Assembly (NCBI GenBank): GCA_022797535.1
Contig: JAAWKU010000012.1
Location: forward strand, 1-39,560
Direction of reading: 5' to 3'
DNA length: 39,560 nt
From: Lachnospiraceae bacterium
GTDB taxonomy: Bacteria; Bacillota; Clostridia; Lachnospirales; Lachnospiraceae
Shown here piece by piece: positions 24,131 to 32,495 of the stretch. How positions within the stretch are numbered: position 1 is the stretch's first letter; every line of letters starts with the position of its first letter. The translations under genes and the position numbers were made by a program. The notes below the pieces were generated by a model that was not told the DNA's origin, did no database searches, and saw nothing but the letters and a program-made list of their open reading frames with translations.

Positions 24131-25897
24131 ATGGAAAAGTGGATGGTGGCCGCTAAAAAGGCGGATTTTGAGAGTTGGGCAAGGCAGTTCGGCATCAGCC
24201 TGGTGCTGGCCCGGATTATTCGGAACAGGGATATCACGGAGCCGGAAGAGGTGGGGAAGTTCCTGGGAGGGACACTGGAGGACTGCTACAGCCCCTGGCT
24301 GCTGAAAGGCATGGAGGAAGCGGTGGGTCTGCTTCGGAACAATATGGCCGGCAATGTGAAAATCCGGGTCATCGGGGATTATGACGTGGACGGTATCTGC
24401 TCCTCCTATATCCTCACCAGGGCTCTGCGGGACATGGGGGGGAGGGTGGATACCGCCATCCCTCACCGCATCCGGGACGGGTACGGGCTGAATGATGCTC
24501 TGATTGAGGAAGCCCATGCTCATGGTGTGGGCCTGATTGTCACCTGCGACAATGGGATTGCGGCCCAGTCCCAGATTGCCCAGGCCCGGGAACTGGGCAT
24601 GCAGGTGGTGGTGACGGATCATCACGAAGTGCCCTATGTGGAAGAAGAGGGCCGCAGAATCCAGCAGCTGCCCCCGGCGGAGGCGGTGATCGACCCAAAG
24701 CAGGAGGGCTGCGGCTATCCCTGGCAGGGAATCTGCGGCGCGGTGGTGGCTTATAAGCTGGTGCTGGCCCTGGGGGAGCGTATGGCATATCAGGGGCTGG
24801 AAGCCTTGAAAGAGGAGTTGCTGCCCTTTGCGGCCCTGGCCACGGTGTGTGACGTGATGGAATTAAAGAACGAGAACCGAATCCTGGTGCGGGAGGGGCT
24901 GCGTCGCTTTGCCAACTGTAAAAATCCGGGACTCCGGGCCCTGCTGGAGGTAAACGGCCTGGAGCCGGCGGCTGTTTCGGCGTATCACCTGGGATTTGTC
25001 CTGGGGCCCTGCCTCAATGCCACCGGGCGTCTGGATACGGCCCGGCGCGCCCTGGAATTGTTGGAGAGCCGGAACAGGACGGAGGCCATGACTGCCGCCA
25101 GGGAACTGAAGGATCTGAATGACAGCCGGAAAAATATGACCCTCCAGGGGGTGGAGCAGGCGGTGGAACAGCTGGAGGCGGTGGAGGGAGCGCCCGATCC
25201 CGTGATGGTGCTGTACCTGCCCCAGGTGCATGAGAGCCTGGCGGGCATTATAGCCGGAAGGATCCGGGAGCGGTATCATCACCCGGTCTTTGTGCTGACC
25301 CGGGGGGAGGAGGGAGTCAAGGGCTCCGGACGGTCCATAGAGGCCTACCATATGTATGATGCCATGAGCCGGGTGAAACAGTATTTTACCAAATATGGCG
25401 GCCACAGGATGGCGGCGGGGCTGTCCATGAAAGAGGAGGACGTGGAACCTCTGCGGCAGGCCCTGAACGCCGGCTGCGGCCTGACCCCTGAGGACTTTGT
25501 GCCAAAGGTTCATATCGACGTGCCCATGCCTCTTTCCTATGCCAGCATGGAATTGGCCCGGGAACTGGAAAAGCTGGAACCCTATGGCACTGGGAACCCC
25601 AAGCCCCTGTTTGCCCAGAAGGGAGTATTTCTCAAAAAGGGCAGGCGCATCGGAGCAAAGCAGAATTTCGCCCGTTTCACGGTGGAGGCGGAGGGCGTTT
25701 GCCGGGAACTGCTGTTTTTTGGGGATCTGGAGGCTTTTTGCCGCAGCCTGGAGGAGCGGCACGGGCCGGGCAGCGCGGAGAGGCTTTTTGCCGCGGGCGG
25801 GAGCTATGAGATGGGAATCGCCTATCAACTGGGAATCAACCGTTACCGGGGCCGGGAGGAATTGCAGTTCACCATCCAGAATTTCTATTTTGTTTAG
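24131..25897 (+). CDS. recJ: Single-strand DNA exonuclease RecJ, 588 aa
   Basis: RecJ degrades single-stranded DNA 5' to 3' in recombination and mismatch repair. The DHH-family motifs are in order: GDYDVDGICSSYI, CDNGIAAQSQ, VVVTDHHEVPY, and the DHHA1-like part with SLAGIIAGRIRERYHHPVFV, GSGRSI and GGHRMAAGLSM. The C-terminal OB-like region contains YGTGNPKPLF. The length fits the shorter Firmicute RecJ type. A purine run AGGAGGGAGG lies 13 bases before the ATG, a slightly long gap. It follows tyrS by 39 bases and is probably co-transcribed with it. The last bases of the gene are included in the downstream tandem duplication. Confidence 0.93.
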   Translation: MEKWMVAAKKADFESWARQFGISLVLARIIRNRDITEPEEVGKFLGGTLEDCYSPWLLKGMEEAVGLLRNNMAGNVKIRVIGDYDVDGICSSYILTRALRDMGGRVDTAIPHRIRDGYGLNDALIEEAHAHGVGLIVTCDNGIAAQSQIAQARELGMQVVVTDHHEVPYVEEEGRRIQQLPPAEAVIDPKQEGCGYPWQGICGAVVAYKLVLALGERMAYQGLEALKEELLPFAALATVCDVMELKNENRILVREGLRRFANCKNPGLRALLEVNGLEPAAVSAYHLGFVLGPCLNATGRLDTARRALELLESRNRTEAMTAARELKDLNDSRKNMTLQGVEQAVEQLEAVEGAPDPVMVLYLPQVHESLAGIIAGRIRERYHHPVFVLTRGEEGVKGSGRSIEAYHMYDAMSRVKQYFTKYGGHRMAAGLSMKEEDVEPLRQALNAGCGLTPEDFVPKVHIDVPMPLSYASMELARELEKLEPYGTGNPKPLFAQKGVFLKKGRRIGAKQNFARFTVEAEGVCRELLFFGDLEAFCRSLEERHGPGSAERLFAAGGSYEMGIAYQLGINRYRGREELQFTIQNFYFV

Positions 25898-25964
25898 GCT
25901 CATTTTATTTTTTTCTAATGAATTGGACACACTTTGTACATATTTTATAGGTATAGTATAAAGC

Positions 25965-26044
25965 AGATAGTTGATGAATTCACTATCTCCCCCCCTCATA
26001 AGAAATAGCGGAAGCCCCGATAGCGATATCGGGGCTTTTGCTAT
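25965..26044 (+). ncRNA. Candidate small RNA, copy 1
   Basis: The promoter is TTGTAC (25934-25939), 17 bases, TATAAA (25957-25962). The predicted transcript of about 75-80 nt has a 7-bp hairpin AGATAGT/ACTATCT (25965-25988), a run of 7 C, a single-stranded CATAAGAAATAGCGG, and a perfect 11-bp terminator AAGCCCCGATA/TATCGGGGCTT with loop GCGA (26012-26037) and a short T-run. No ORF or ribosome site is present. The start point is uncertain by a few bases. An exposed C-run suggests pairing with G-rich ribosome sites; this is inference. Confidence 0.6.
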
Positions 26045-26149
26045 GGAAGGAACCTCGTTTGAGCAGTTTCTGTTTTGTTTAGGTTCATTTTATTTTTTTC
26101 TAATGGATTGGACACACTTTAGACACAATTCATGGGTATAGTATATGAC

Positions 26150-26228
26150 AGATAGTTGATGAACTCACTATCTCCCCCCTCATAAGAAATAGCGGAAGCC
26201 CCGGTAGCGATACCGAGGCTTTTGCTAT
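26150..26228 (+). ncRNA. Candidate small RNA, copy 2
   Basis: The promoter is TTAGAC (26119-26124), 17 bases, TATATG (26142-26147). It has the same hairpin, with a single change in the loop, a run of 6 C and a terminator at 26196-26221. In that stem an A-T pair of copy 1 has become G-C by changes on both sides (GATA/TATC to GGTA/TACC), a compensatory change; one other position is now a C-A mismatch. murE has a separate promoter downstream, so this unit need not be its leader. Confidence 0.6.
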
Positions 26229-26244
26229 GGGGATAAAAAAATCA

Positions 26245-26273
26245 TTTACATCCGGGCGGCTGTCATTTATAGT
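26245..26273 (+). promoter_or_regulatory. Promoter of murE
   Basis: TTTACA (26245-26250) and TATAGT (26268-26273) are 17 bases apart, downstream of the second small-RNA terminator. Transcription would start near 26280 and give a 37-base leader to the murE ATG. Confidence 0.65.
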
Positions 26274-26316
26274 AATAAGTAGATGGACTCCCGGCTGGGA
26301 GGGAAGGAGATATGTC

Positions 26317-27789
26317 ATGAAACTGACAGATTTATTGAAAAAGCTGGAGTACGAATGTGAGCAGGGCAGCACGGACCTGGAGATCGGACAGGTGGTGCAT
26401 GATTCCCGGAAAATAACGGAGGGCTGCCTGTTTATCTGCGTCAGGGGGGCCAATTTTGACGGACATGATTTTGCGGCGGAAGCCGTGGAAAAGGGGGCCC
26501 GGGTACTGGTGGTGTCCCGGGAGGTGCCGGAGGTGGCCGGGAAGGATGTGACGGTGATCCGGGTCGCCGACACCCGGTATGCCCTGGCATTTATCTCAGC
26601 AGCCTACTTCGGCTATCCGGCGGAGAAACTTCGGGTGATCGGCGTCACGGGGACCAAGGGAAAGACCACCACCACCTACATGGTGAAGTCCATCCTGGAA
26701 AATGCGGGTTACAAGGTGGGACTGGTGGGAACCATAGAGGTGATTATCGGCAGAGAGCGCATCCATGCGGGCAATACCACCCCGGAATCCTATGCGCTGC
26801 AGGAGTATTTTGCCCGGATGGTGGAGGCGGGCATGGATGCGGTGGTCATGGAAGTGTCCTCCCAGGGTCTGATGCTCCACCGCACCCAGGGCTTTGTGTT
26901 TGATCTGGGTATTTTTACCAATCTGGAGCCGGATCATATCGGTCCCAACGAACATTCCAGTTTTGAGGAATACCAGCGCTGTAAGGGCCTGCTGTTCAAA
27001 CAGTGCAGGGTGGGCATTGTCAACGGGGACGATTCTCATGTGGACGCGGTGCTGGAGGGTCACACCTGCCAGGTGGAGCGGTACGGCATGGGAGAGAGTA
27101 ACGACCTGCGGGCCGAGCAGGTGCGGCTGGTTCGAAAGCCCGGGGAACTGGGGGTGGCCTTCCGGGTGGAAGGACTGATGGACTTCGATGTGGAGGTGCC
27201 CACGCCAGGGCGTTTCAGCGTCTATAACGCGCTGACGGCCATCGCCATTTGCAGGCACTTTAACGTGCGGGAGGACGATATCAAGAGGGCTTTGCTGGCA
27301 GTGCGGGTCAAGGGCCGCATCGAGATGGTGAAGGTGCCCGGGCCTTTCACGCTGCTGATCGACTATGCCCACAACGCCATGGCGCTGGAGAGCCTGCTGG
27401 TCACTCTGCGGGAATATGAGCCCAACCGGCTGGTGTGTCTGTTCGGCTGCGGCGGCAACCGCTCCCGGCAGCGGCGCTATGAGATGGGAGAGATCAGCGG
27501 CAGGCTGGCGGATCTGACCATCATCACTTCCGACAACCCCCGGTTTGAGGAACCCCAGGCCATCATTGACGATATCAAAACCGGCATGGCCAGAACAGAG
27601 GGGGCCTATGTGGAGATCTGCGACCGTAAGGAGGCCATCCGCTACGCCATTACCCACGGGCAGGAAGGAGACATCATCATACTGGCCGGGAAAGGGCATG
27701 AGGACTACCAGGAGATTCAGGGGGTGCAATATCCCATGGATGAGAGAGTTCTGATCCGGGAAATCCTGGCGGAGGAGTCTCAGAACTGA
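26317..27789 (+). CDS. murE: UDP-MurNAc-tripeptide synthetase MurE, 490 aa
   Basis: MurE adds the third amino acid to the peptidoglycan precursor in the cytoplasm, using ATP. The N-terminal domain has VHDSRKITEGCLFICVRGA, the ATP loop is GVTGTKGKTTTTY, NTTPES binds the UDP-MurNAc part, and the C-terminal domain has the DNPR motif (TSDNPRFEEP), which marks enzymes that use meso-diaminopimelate rather than lysine. GHEDYQEI is near the end. The frame extends upstream to 26227, but ATG at 26317 has AAGGAGA 6 bases before it and gives the usual length. The neighbour priA starts about 40-57 bases downstream. Confidence 0.95.
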   Translation: MKLTDLLKKLEYECEQGSTDLEIGQVVHDSRKITEGCLFICVRGANFDGHDFAAEAVEKGARVLVVSREVPEVAGKDVTVIRVADTRYALAFISAAYFGYPAEKLRVIGVTGTKGKTTTTYMVKSILENAGYKVGLVGTIEVIIGRERIHAGNTTPESYALQEYFARMVEAGMDAVVMEVSSQGLMLHRTQGFVFDLGIFTNLEPDHIGPNEHSSFEEYQRCKGLLFKQCRVGIVNGDDSHVDAVLEGHTCQVERYGMGESNDLRAEQVRLVRKPGELGVAFRVEGLMDFDVEVPTPGRFSVYNALTAIAICRHFNVREDDIKRALLAVRVKGRIEMVKVPGPFTLLIDYAHNAMALESLLVTLREYEPNRLVCLFGCGGNRSRQRRYEMGEISGRLADLTIITSDNPRFEEPQAIIDDIKTGMARTEGAYVEICDRKEAIRYAITHGQEGDIIILAGKGHEDYQEIQGVQYPMDERVLIREILAEESQN

Positions 27790-27846
27790 AGAAATTTATC
27801 TCTTTCCGAAGGAGTCCGGCGAAAACAAGTGATAGAGGAAAAGATT

Positions 27847-30108
27847 TTGACAAAATACGCGGATGTGATTATAGATATCTCCCATGAAAAGGTGGACCGC
27901 CCCTTTCAGTATCGGATCCCCCAGGGTATGCTGGAGGAACTGGAGGTGGGAATGTGCGTGACGGTGCCCTTCGGCAAGGGCAATACCCTGCGCAGGGGCT
28001 ATGTGACAGATATCACGGAACAATGTTCCTTTGATCCCCAGAAGATCAAGGAAATCCACAGCCTGGCCCGGGACGGCGTGGGAGTGGAGGACTGTCAGAT
28101 CCGTCTGGCCCGGTGGATCCGCCGGGCCTATGGGGGCACCATGATTCAGGCGCTGAAAACCGTGCTGCCCGCCAAGCATACCGTGAAAAAGGCGGAGCGC
28201 AGAAAGCTGTGCCTGGCCGTCACCCGGGAGGAGGGCATCTCCCTGCTGGGGGAGTGCCAGCGGAAAAAACAGGCCGCCAGGGCCAGACTTTTGCAGGAAC
28301 TGCTGCGGGAAGGGGAACTTCCTTACGAACTGGCCACGGGAAAGCTGATGGTATCGCCTGGGGTAATCCGGGGGCTGGAGGGGCTGGGAGCCGTCCGGGT
28401 GGAGGTTCTGCAGTCCTTTCGCAACCCGGTGAAACAGCAGGGGCGGGAGGAGGCGGCCAGGACTCTGAGCGGGGAGCAGCAGGCGGCGGTGGACCGGGTC
28501 ATGGGGGACTATGACGGCGGTGATCCCGGCACCTATCTGCTGCGGGGCATCACCGGCAGCGGCAAGACGGAAGTCTATATCCGCCTGGCTCAGGAGATGG
28601 TGGACCGGGGCAGACAGGTGATCGTGCTGATCCCGGAGATCGCCCTGACCTATCAGACGCTGATGCGTTTCTACAGATGCTTCGGCGACCGGGTCAGCGT
28701 GTTGAACTCCACCTTGTCTGCAGGAGAAAAATACGACCAGTGCGAGAGGGCGAAATGTGGGGAGATTGATGTGATCATCGGCCCCCGTTCCGCCCTGTTT
28801 GTGCCGTTTCCCCAAGTGGGCCTGATTCTGATGGACGAGGAGCATGAAGCCAGCTACAAGAGTGAGAGCACGCCCAAGTACCATGCCCGGGAGACGGCTG
28901 TCTATCTGGCATCCCTCCATGGAGCCAGTGTGGTGCTGGGTTCGGCCACCCCTTCCATGGAAGCGGCTTACCGGGCCCGGAAAGGGCAGTACAGGCCGCT
29001 TTTTCTGACACGCCGGCTCACGGGAGGCAGTCTGCCCCGGGTGTACACGGTGGATCTGCGGGAAGAACTGAAACAGGGCAATCGGTCTATTTTCAGCAGG
29101 AAATTACAGGAACTTCTGGAGGATCGGCTAAAAAAGAGGCAGCAGGGCATGCTGTTTATTAATCGACGGGGCTTTGCGGGGTTTGTCTCCTGCCGGGCCT
29201 GCGGCCATGTGATGAAATGTCCTCACTGCGATGTGTCCCTGTCCCAGCACAGGGGAGGACGGCTGGTGTGCCATTACTGCGGCTATGAGACGCCGGATGT
29301 CACAATGTGCCCGGAATGTGGTTCCGGCTATATCTCCGGCTTCCGGGCCGGAACCCAGCAGATCGAGGAAAGGCTGAAAGCCATGTTTCCGGATATGCGG
29401 GTGCTGCGGATGGATGCGGACACCACCAGGACCAAAGACAGCCACGGGCAGATTCTGGCGGCGTTCGCAGCGGGGGAGGCGGATGTGCTGGTGGGCACTC
29501 AGATGATTGTCAAGGGCCATGATTTTCCCAATGTGACGCTGGTGGGAGTGCTGGCGGCGGATCTGTCCCTGTCTGTGGGAGATTACCGGGCCGGGGAGAG
29601 GACGTTCCAACTGCTGACCCAGGCAGCAGGCCGGGCGGGCCGGGGCAGCGAGCCCGGCGAAGTGGTGATCCAGACCTATCAGCCGGAGCACTATGCCGTC
29701 ACCCATGCGGCGGCCCAGGATTATGACGGTTTTTACCGGGAGGAAATACTGTTCCGGGAACTGATGGGCTATCCTCCGGTGGCTCATATGCTGGCGGTGC
29801 AGATCTATGCGGCATCGGAAGAGGAGGGCGGCGGGCTGGCCCGGCGGCTGGCGGAACTGGCCGGGACCTATGTGGACCCGTCCCGGCCTCTGGCCCGGCG
29901 GATGATGATCGTGGGTCCGGCGCCGGCGGGGGTGGGCAAAGTCAACGACATCTTCCGTTTTGTATTTTATGTGAAAGACCACAGCTATGGTCGGCTGATT
30001 CAGGTAAAAGACGGCCTGGAAAAATGGATGGGGGAATGGATGCAGGCCCGGCGCGGCAGGCAGACAATCAGCCTCCAATTTGACTTTGACCCCATGAATA
30101 CATTATAA
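27847..30108 (+). CDS. priA: Primosomal helicase PriA, ~753 aa
   Basis: PriA restarts stalled replication forks by binding fork DNA and loading the helicase. The N-terminal DNA-binding domain begins YADVIIDISHEKVDRPFQYR. The helicase core has Walker A GITGSGKTE and the DEEH box MDEEHEASYKSE. Eight zinc-binding cysteines occur in CRACGHVMKCPHC and LVCHYCGYETPDVTMCPECG, and motifs V/VI in VGTQMIVKGHDFPNV and QAAGRAGRG. The start is ambiguous: GTG at 27829 has AAGGAG 15 bases away, while TTG at 27847 has AGAGG at 8 bases; I prefer the TTG. Confidence 0.94.
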   Translation: MTKYADVIIDISHEKVDRPFQYRIPQGMLEELEVGMCVTVPFGKGNTLRRGYVTDITEQCSFDPQKIKEIHSLARDGVGVEDCQIRLARWIRRAYGGTMIQALKTVLPAKHTVKKAERRKLCLAVTREEGISLLGECQRKKQAARARLLQELLREGELPYELATGKLMVSPGVIRGLEGLGAVRVEVLQSFRNPVKQQGREEAARTLSGEQQAAVDRVMGDYDGGDPGTYLLRGITGSGKTEVYIRLAQEMVDRGRQVIVLIPEIALTYQTLMRFYRCFGDRVSVLNSTLSAGEKYDQCERAKCGEIDVIIGPRSALFVPFPQVGLILMDEEHEASYKSESTPKYHARETAVYLASLHGASVVLGSATPSMEAAYRARKGQYRPLFLTRRLTGGSLPRVYTVDLREELKQGNRSIFSRKLQELLEDRLKKRQQGMLFINRRGFAGFVSCRACGHVMKCPHCDVSLSQHRGGRLVCHYCGYETPDVTMCPECGSGYISGFRAGTQQIEERLKAMFPDMRVLRMDADTTRTKDSHGQILAAFAAGEADVLVGTQMIVKGHDFPNVTLVGVLAADLSLSVGDYRAGERTFQLLTQAAGRAGRGSEPGEVVIQTYQPEHYAVTHAAAQDYDGFYREEILFRELMGYPPVAHMLAVQIYAASEEEGGGLARRLAELAGTYVDPSRPLARRMMIVGPAPAGVGKVNDIFRFVFYVKDHSYGRLIQVKDGLEKWMGEWMQARRGRQTISLQFDFDPMNTL

Positions 30109-30112
30109 ACAC

Positions 30113-30141
30113 TTGAAAAATATCCCATTTTTTGAGATAAT
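30113..30141 (+). promoter_or_regulatory. Promoter of the def-fmt operon
   Basis: TTGAAA (30113-30118) and GATAAT (30136-30141) are 17 bases apart, just after the priA stop. The leader to the def ATG would be about 160 bases, with GC-rich self-complementary parts (GGCGGAGGCGG and CGCAGGCGCC) but no recognised riboswitch. Confidence 0.55.
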
Positions 30142-30306
30142 ATAACAATTATGATTCTTTTATACGGGATTTCCAATACACACCGGCCTGGCAGGCAATG
30201 GCCAAAGCCGTTTTTGGCGATTCCGCCGGAAAAGTTCTGGCTGTGTGCCTGGCGGAGGCGGTTTCGCAGGCGCCTGTTACAGGCTTGGACATGAAAGGAG
30301 AAAGGT

Positions 30307-30792
30307 ATGGCAATTCGCAATATACGGGAGATTGGGGAGGATATTCTCACCAAAAAATGCAAGGAAGTGACAGAGATGACAGACCGCACCAGATATCTGA
30401 TCGAGGATATGCTGGATACCCTGTATGAGGCCAACGGCGTGGGGCTGGCGGCCTGCCAGGTGGGCGTTCTCAAGCGCATCGTGGTCATCGACGTGACGGG
30501 GGAGGATCCCTATGTGCTGATTAATCCCCGGATCCTGGAAACCGGCGGGGAGCAGACCGGTTCCGAGGGATGTCTGAGCGTGCCGGGGAAGGCCGGGATT
30601 GTCACCAGACCCAACTATGTGAAGGTGGCTGCGCTGGACGCGGATATGAAACCCTTTGAACTGGAGGGAACGGAACTGCTGGCCAGAGCCATCTGCCATG
30701 AGCTGGATCATCTGGACGGCCATCTGTATGTGGAAAAGGTGGAAGGAGAACTGACGGATGTGAGGGCAGTGCCGGAGGACGAGGAGGAATAG
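30307..30792 (+). CDS. def: Peptide deformylase, 161 aa
   Basis: It removes the formyl group from the first methionine of new proteins at the ribosome exit. All three metal-site motifs are present: GVGLAACQVG (about 44-53), EGCLSVPG with the metal-binding cysteine (about 95-102) and HELDHLDG with two histidines and the catalytic glutamate (about 138-145). The length is typical for the short Gram-positive form. AAAGGAG precedes the ATG. The stop is immediately followed by the fmt start, pairing the enzyme that adds the formyl group with the one that removes it. Confidence 0.97.
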   Translation: MAIRNIREIGEDILTKKCKEVTEMTDRTRYLIEDMLDTLYEANGVGLAACQVGVLKRIVVIDVTGEDPYVLINPRILETGGEQTGSEGCLSVPGKAGIVTRPNYVKVAALDADMKPFELEGTELLARAICHELDHLDGHLYVEKVEGELTDVRAVPEDEEE

Positions 30793-31734
30793 ATGAAAAT
30801 TGTTTTTATGGGAACTCCCGATTTTTCCGTGGAGGCGCTGGAAGCGCTGATTCGGGCGGGACATGAAATCACGGCGGTGGTGACGCAGCCGGACAAGGCC
30901 AGGGGACGCAGCGGCAGCCCCCAATATTCCCCGGTGAAGGAGTGCGCGCTGGCTCATGGGATCCCCGTGCTTCAGCCGCAGCGGATCAAGCGCCCGGAGG
31001 CGGTGGCAGAACTGAGAACCTTCGAGGCGGATGTGTTTGTGGTGGTGGCCTTCGGCCAGATCCTCTCCCAGGAGATCCTGGATATGCCCGCCCACGGCTG
31101 TCTGAACATCCATGCCTCCCTGCTGCCCCGGTACCGGGGCGCGTCCCCCATTCAACATGTGATCCTGAATGGGGAGGAAAGGACGGGCATTACCATCCAG
31201 CAGATGGACGTGGGCGTGGACACCGGGGATATCCTCTATCAGTTGGAACTCCCCATTCACAGGGAGGATACCAGTGAGACTCTGTTTGAGAAGCTGGCGC
31301 CCCTGGGAGGGCAGGCCATTGTGGAGACTCTGCGGCTGCTGGAGGAGGGAAAACTGCAGCCCAGAAAGCAGGAGGACGGGGAGAGCAGTTATGCCCCCCT
31401 GATCACCAAGGAGATGGGACGGATCGACTTTTCCAGGGACGCCCTGTCCATCGAGAGGCTTGTACATGGTATGAATCCCTGGCCCAGCGCTTATACTTTC
31501 TATCAGGGGAAGCTGCTGAAAATATGGGACGCCGCCGCGCTGGAGGAAGAGACGACCCTGGAGCCGGGGACCGTTGCTGCCGTGGGCAGACAGGACTTTA
31601 CCGTTGCCGCCGGCGGGGGACTTCTCCGGGTACGGGAACTGCAGCTGGAGGGGAAGAAGCGTATGAGCGCTCACGACTTCCTGCTGGGCCTACACCTGGC
31701 TCCGGGAGAGAAACTGGGAGACGCGGGACTCTGA
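30793..31734 (+). CDS. fmt: Methionyl-tRNA formyltransferase, 313 aa
   Basis: It formylates initiator Met-tRNA with 10-formyl-tetrahydrofolate. The N-terminal Rossmann domain starts KIVFMGTPDFSVEALEALI. The formyl-folate site includes LNIHASLLPRYRGASPIQ, with the catalytic asparagine and histidine, and GITIQQMDVGVDTGDIL follows. The C-terminal OB-like domain carries HGMNPWPSAYTF. GAGGAGG at the end of def acts as the ribosome site. The length is normal. Confidence 0.97.
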   Translation: MKIVFMGTPDFSVEALEALIRAGHEITAVVTQPDKARGRSGSPQYSPVKECALAHGIPVLQPQRIKRPEAVAELRTFEADVFVVVAFGQILSQEILDMPAHGCLNIHASLLPRYRGASPIQHVILNGEERTGITIQQMDVGVDTGDILYQLELPIHREDTSETLFEKLAPLGGQAIVETLRLLEEGKLQPRKQEDGESSYAPLITKEMGRIDFSRDALSIERLVHGMNPWPSAYTFYQGKLLKIWDAAALEEETTLEPGTVAAVGRQDFTVAAGGGLLRVRELQLEGKKRMSAHDFLLGLHLAPGEKLGDAGL

Positions 31735-31774
31735 AACGGCATATTAGATGCGGAACTCTAATAGGAGGTATGTT

Positions 31775-32470
31775 ATGTTTTATTGGGATCCAACTTATAT
31801 TTTGGTAATTATCGGGCTTCTGATCAGCCTGGGGGCCAGCGCCATGGTGAACTCCGCCATGAGGAAGTACCATCAGGTGCGCAACAGCACGGGCATCACC
31901 GGAGCGGAATGTGCCAGAAGGATATTGGACAACGAGGGACTATACCAGGTGCAGGTGGAGGACTTGGGCAGCAACGGCGGGGATCATTTTGATCCGCGGT
32001 CCAATGTGGTGCGCCTCTCCCACGAGAATTATAGCGGCAGGAGTATTACGGCCATGGGTGTGGCCGCTCACGAGTGCGGTCATGCCATACAGCACGCTCA
32101 GGGATACACCCCCATTCGGATTCGGTCGGCGTTGGTGCCCGTGGTGAACATCGGCAGCAACGCCAGCATGCCCCTGATCCTTCTGGGAGTGTTTCTGAGT
32201 TGGAACCAGGTACTGATCCAGCTGGGGATCATCGCCTTTGCTCTCACCGTGGTGTTTCAGCTGGCAACCCTGCCGGTGGAATTTAACGCCTCCGGCAGGG
32301 CCCTGGAACGGCTGGAGCATTATGGAATCGTAACGGCCCAGGAGAACAGGGGCTGCCGGAAAGTGCTGAGCGCTGCCGCCATGACCTATGTGGCGGGCAC
32401 GCTGGCGGCGGTGCTGCAGCTTCTGCGTTTGATCCTGCTTTTCGGAGGCGGACGCCGCAGGGACGATTGA
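31775..32470 (+). CDS. yugP: YugP-type membrane zinc metallopeptidase, 231 aa
   Basis: A predicted membrane protease of the family once called DUF neutral zinc metallopeptidase. The zinc motif HECGH lies in GVAAHECGHAIQHAQGY (about 101-117), with membrane helices at about 8-28, 125-145, 150-172 and near the C-terminus. SNVVRLSHENYSGRSITAMG just before the motif is family-typical. The frame is open from 31748, but ATG at 31775 has AGGAGG 6 bases upstream. Its substrate is unknown. It often sits in this fmt-rsmB context in Clostridia. Confidence 0.92.
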   Translation: MFYWDPTYILVIIGLLISLGASAMVNSAMRKYHQVRNSTGITGAECARRILDNEGLYQVQVEDLGSNGGDHFDPRSNVVRLSHENYSGRSITAMGVAAHECGHAIQHAQGYTPIRIRSALVPVVNIGSNASMPLILLGVFLSWNQVLIQLGIIAFALTVVFQLATLPVEFNASGRALERLEHYGIVTAQENRGCRKVLSAAAMTYVAGTLAAVLQLLRLILLFGGGRRRDD

Positions 32471-32495
32471 GAAGAACGGCAAAAGGAAGAGGGCT

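Larger units (their letters stand above)
25888..26230 (+). repeat. Tandem duplication (~158 bp units, 185-bp period) between recJ and murE
   Basis: Unit 1 runs from 25888 (in the last codons of recJ) to about 26046; unit 2 from 26073 to about 26230. A 26-bp spacer separates them. Both contain TTGGACACACTTT, GGTATAGTATA, AGATAGTTGATGAA, CATAAGAAATAGCGGAAGCC and a terminator. Differences are scattered, so the duplication is not very recent. Confidence 0.9.

Noticed and set aside
30198-30428. A 76-codon frame starting MAKAVFGDSAGKVL before def
   Set aside because: It overlaps def in another frame, has no ribosome site at its ATG, and the second half is only an out-of-frame reading of def.
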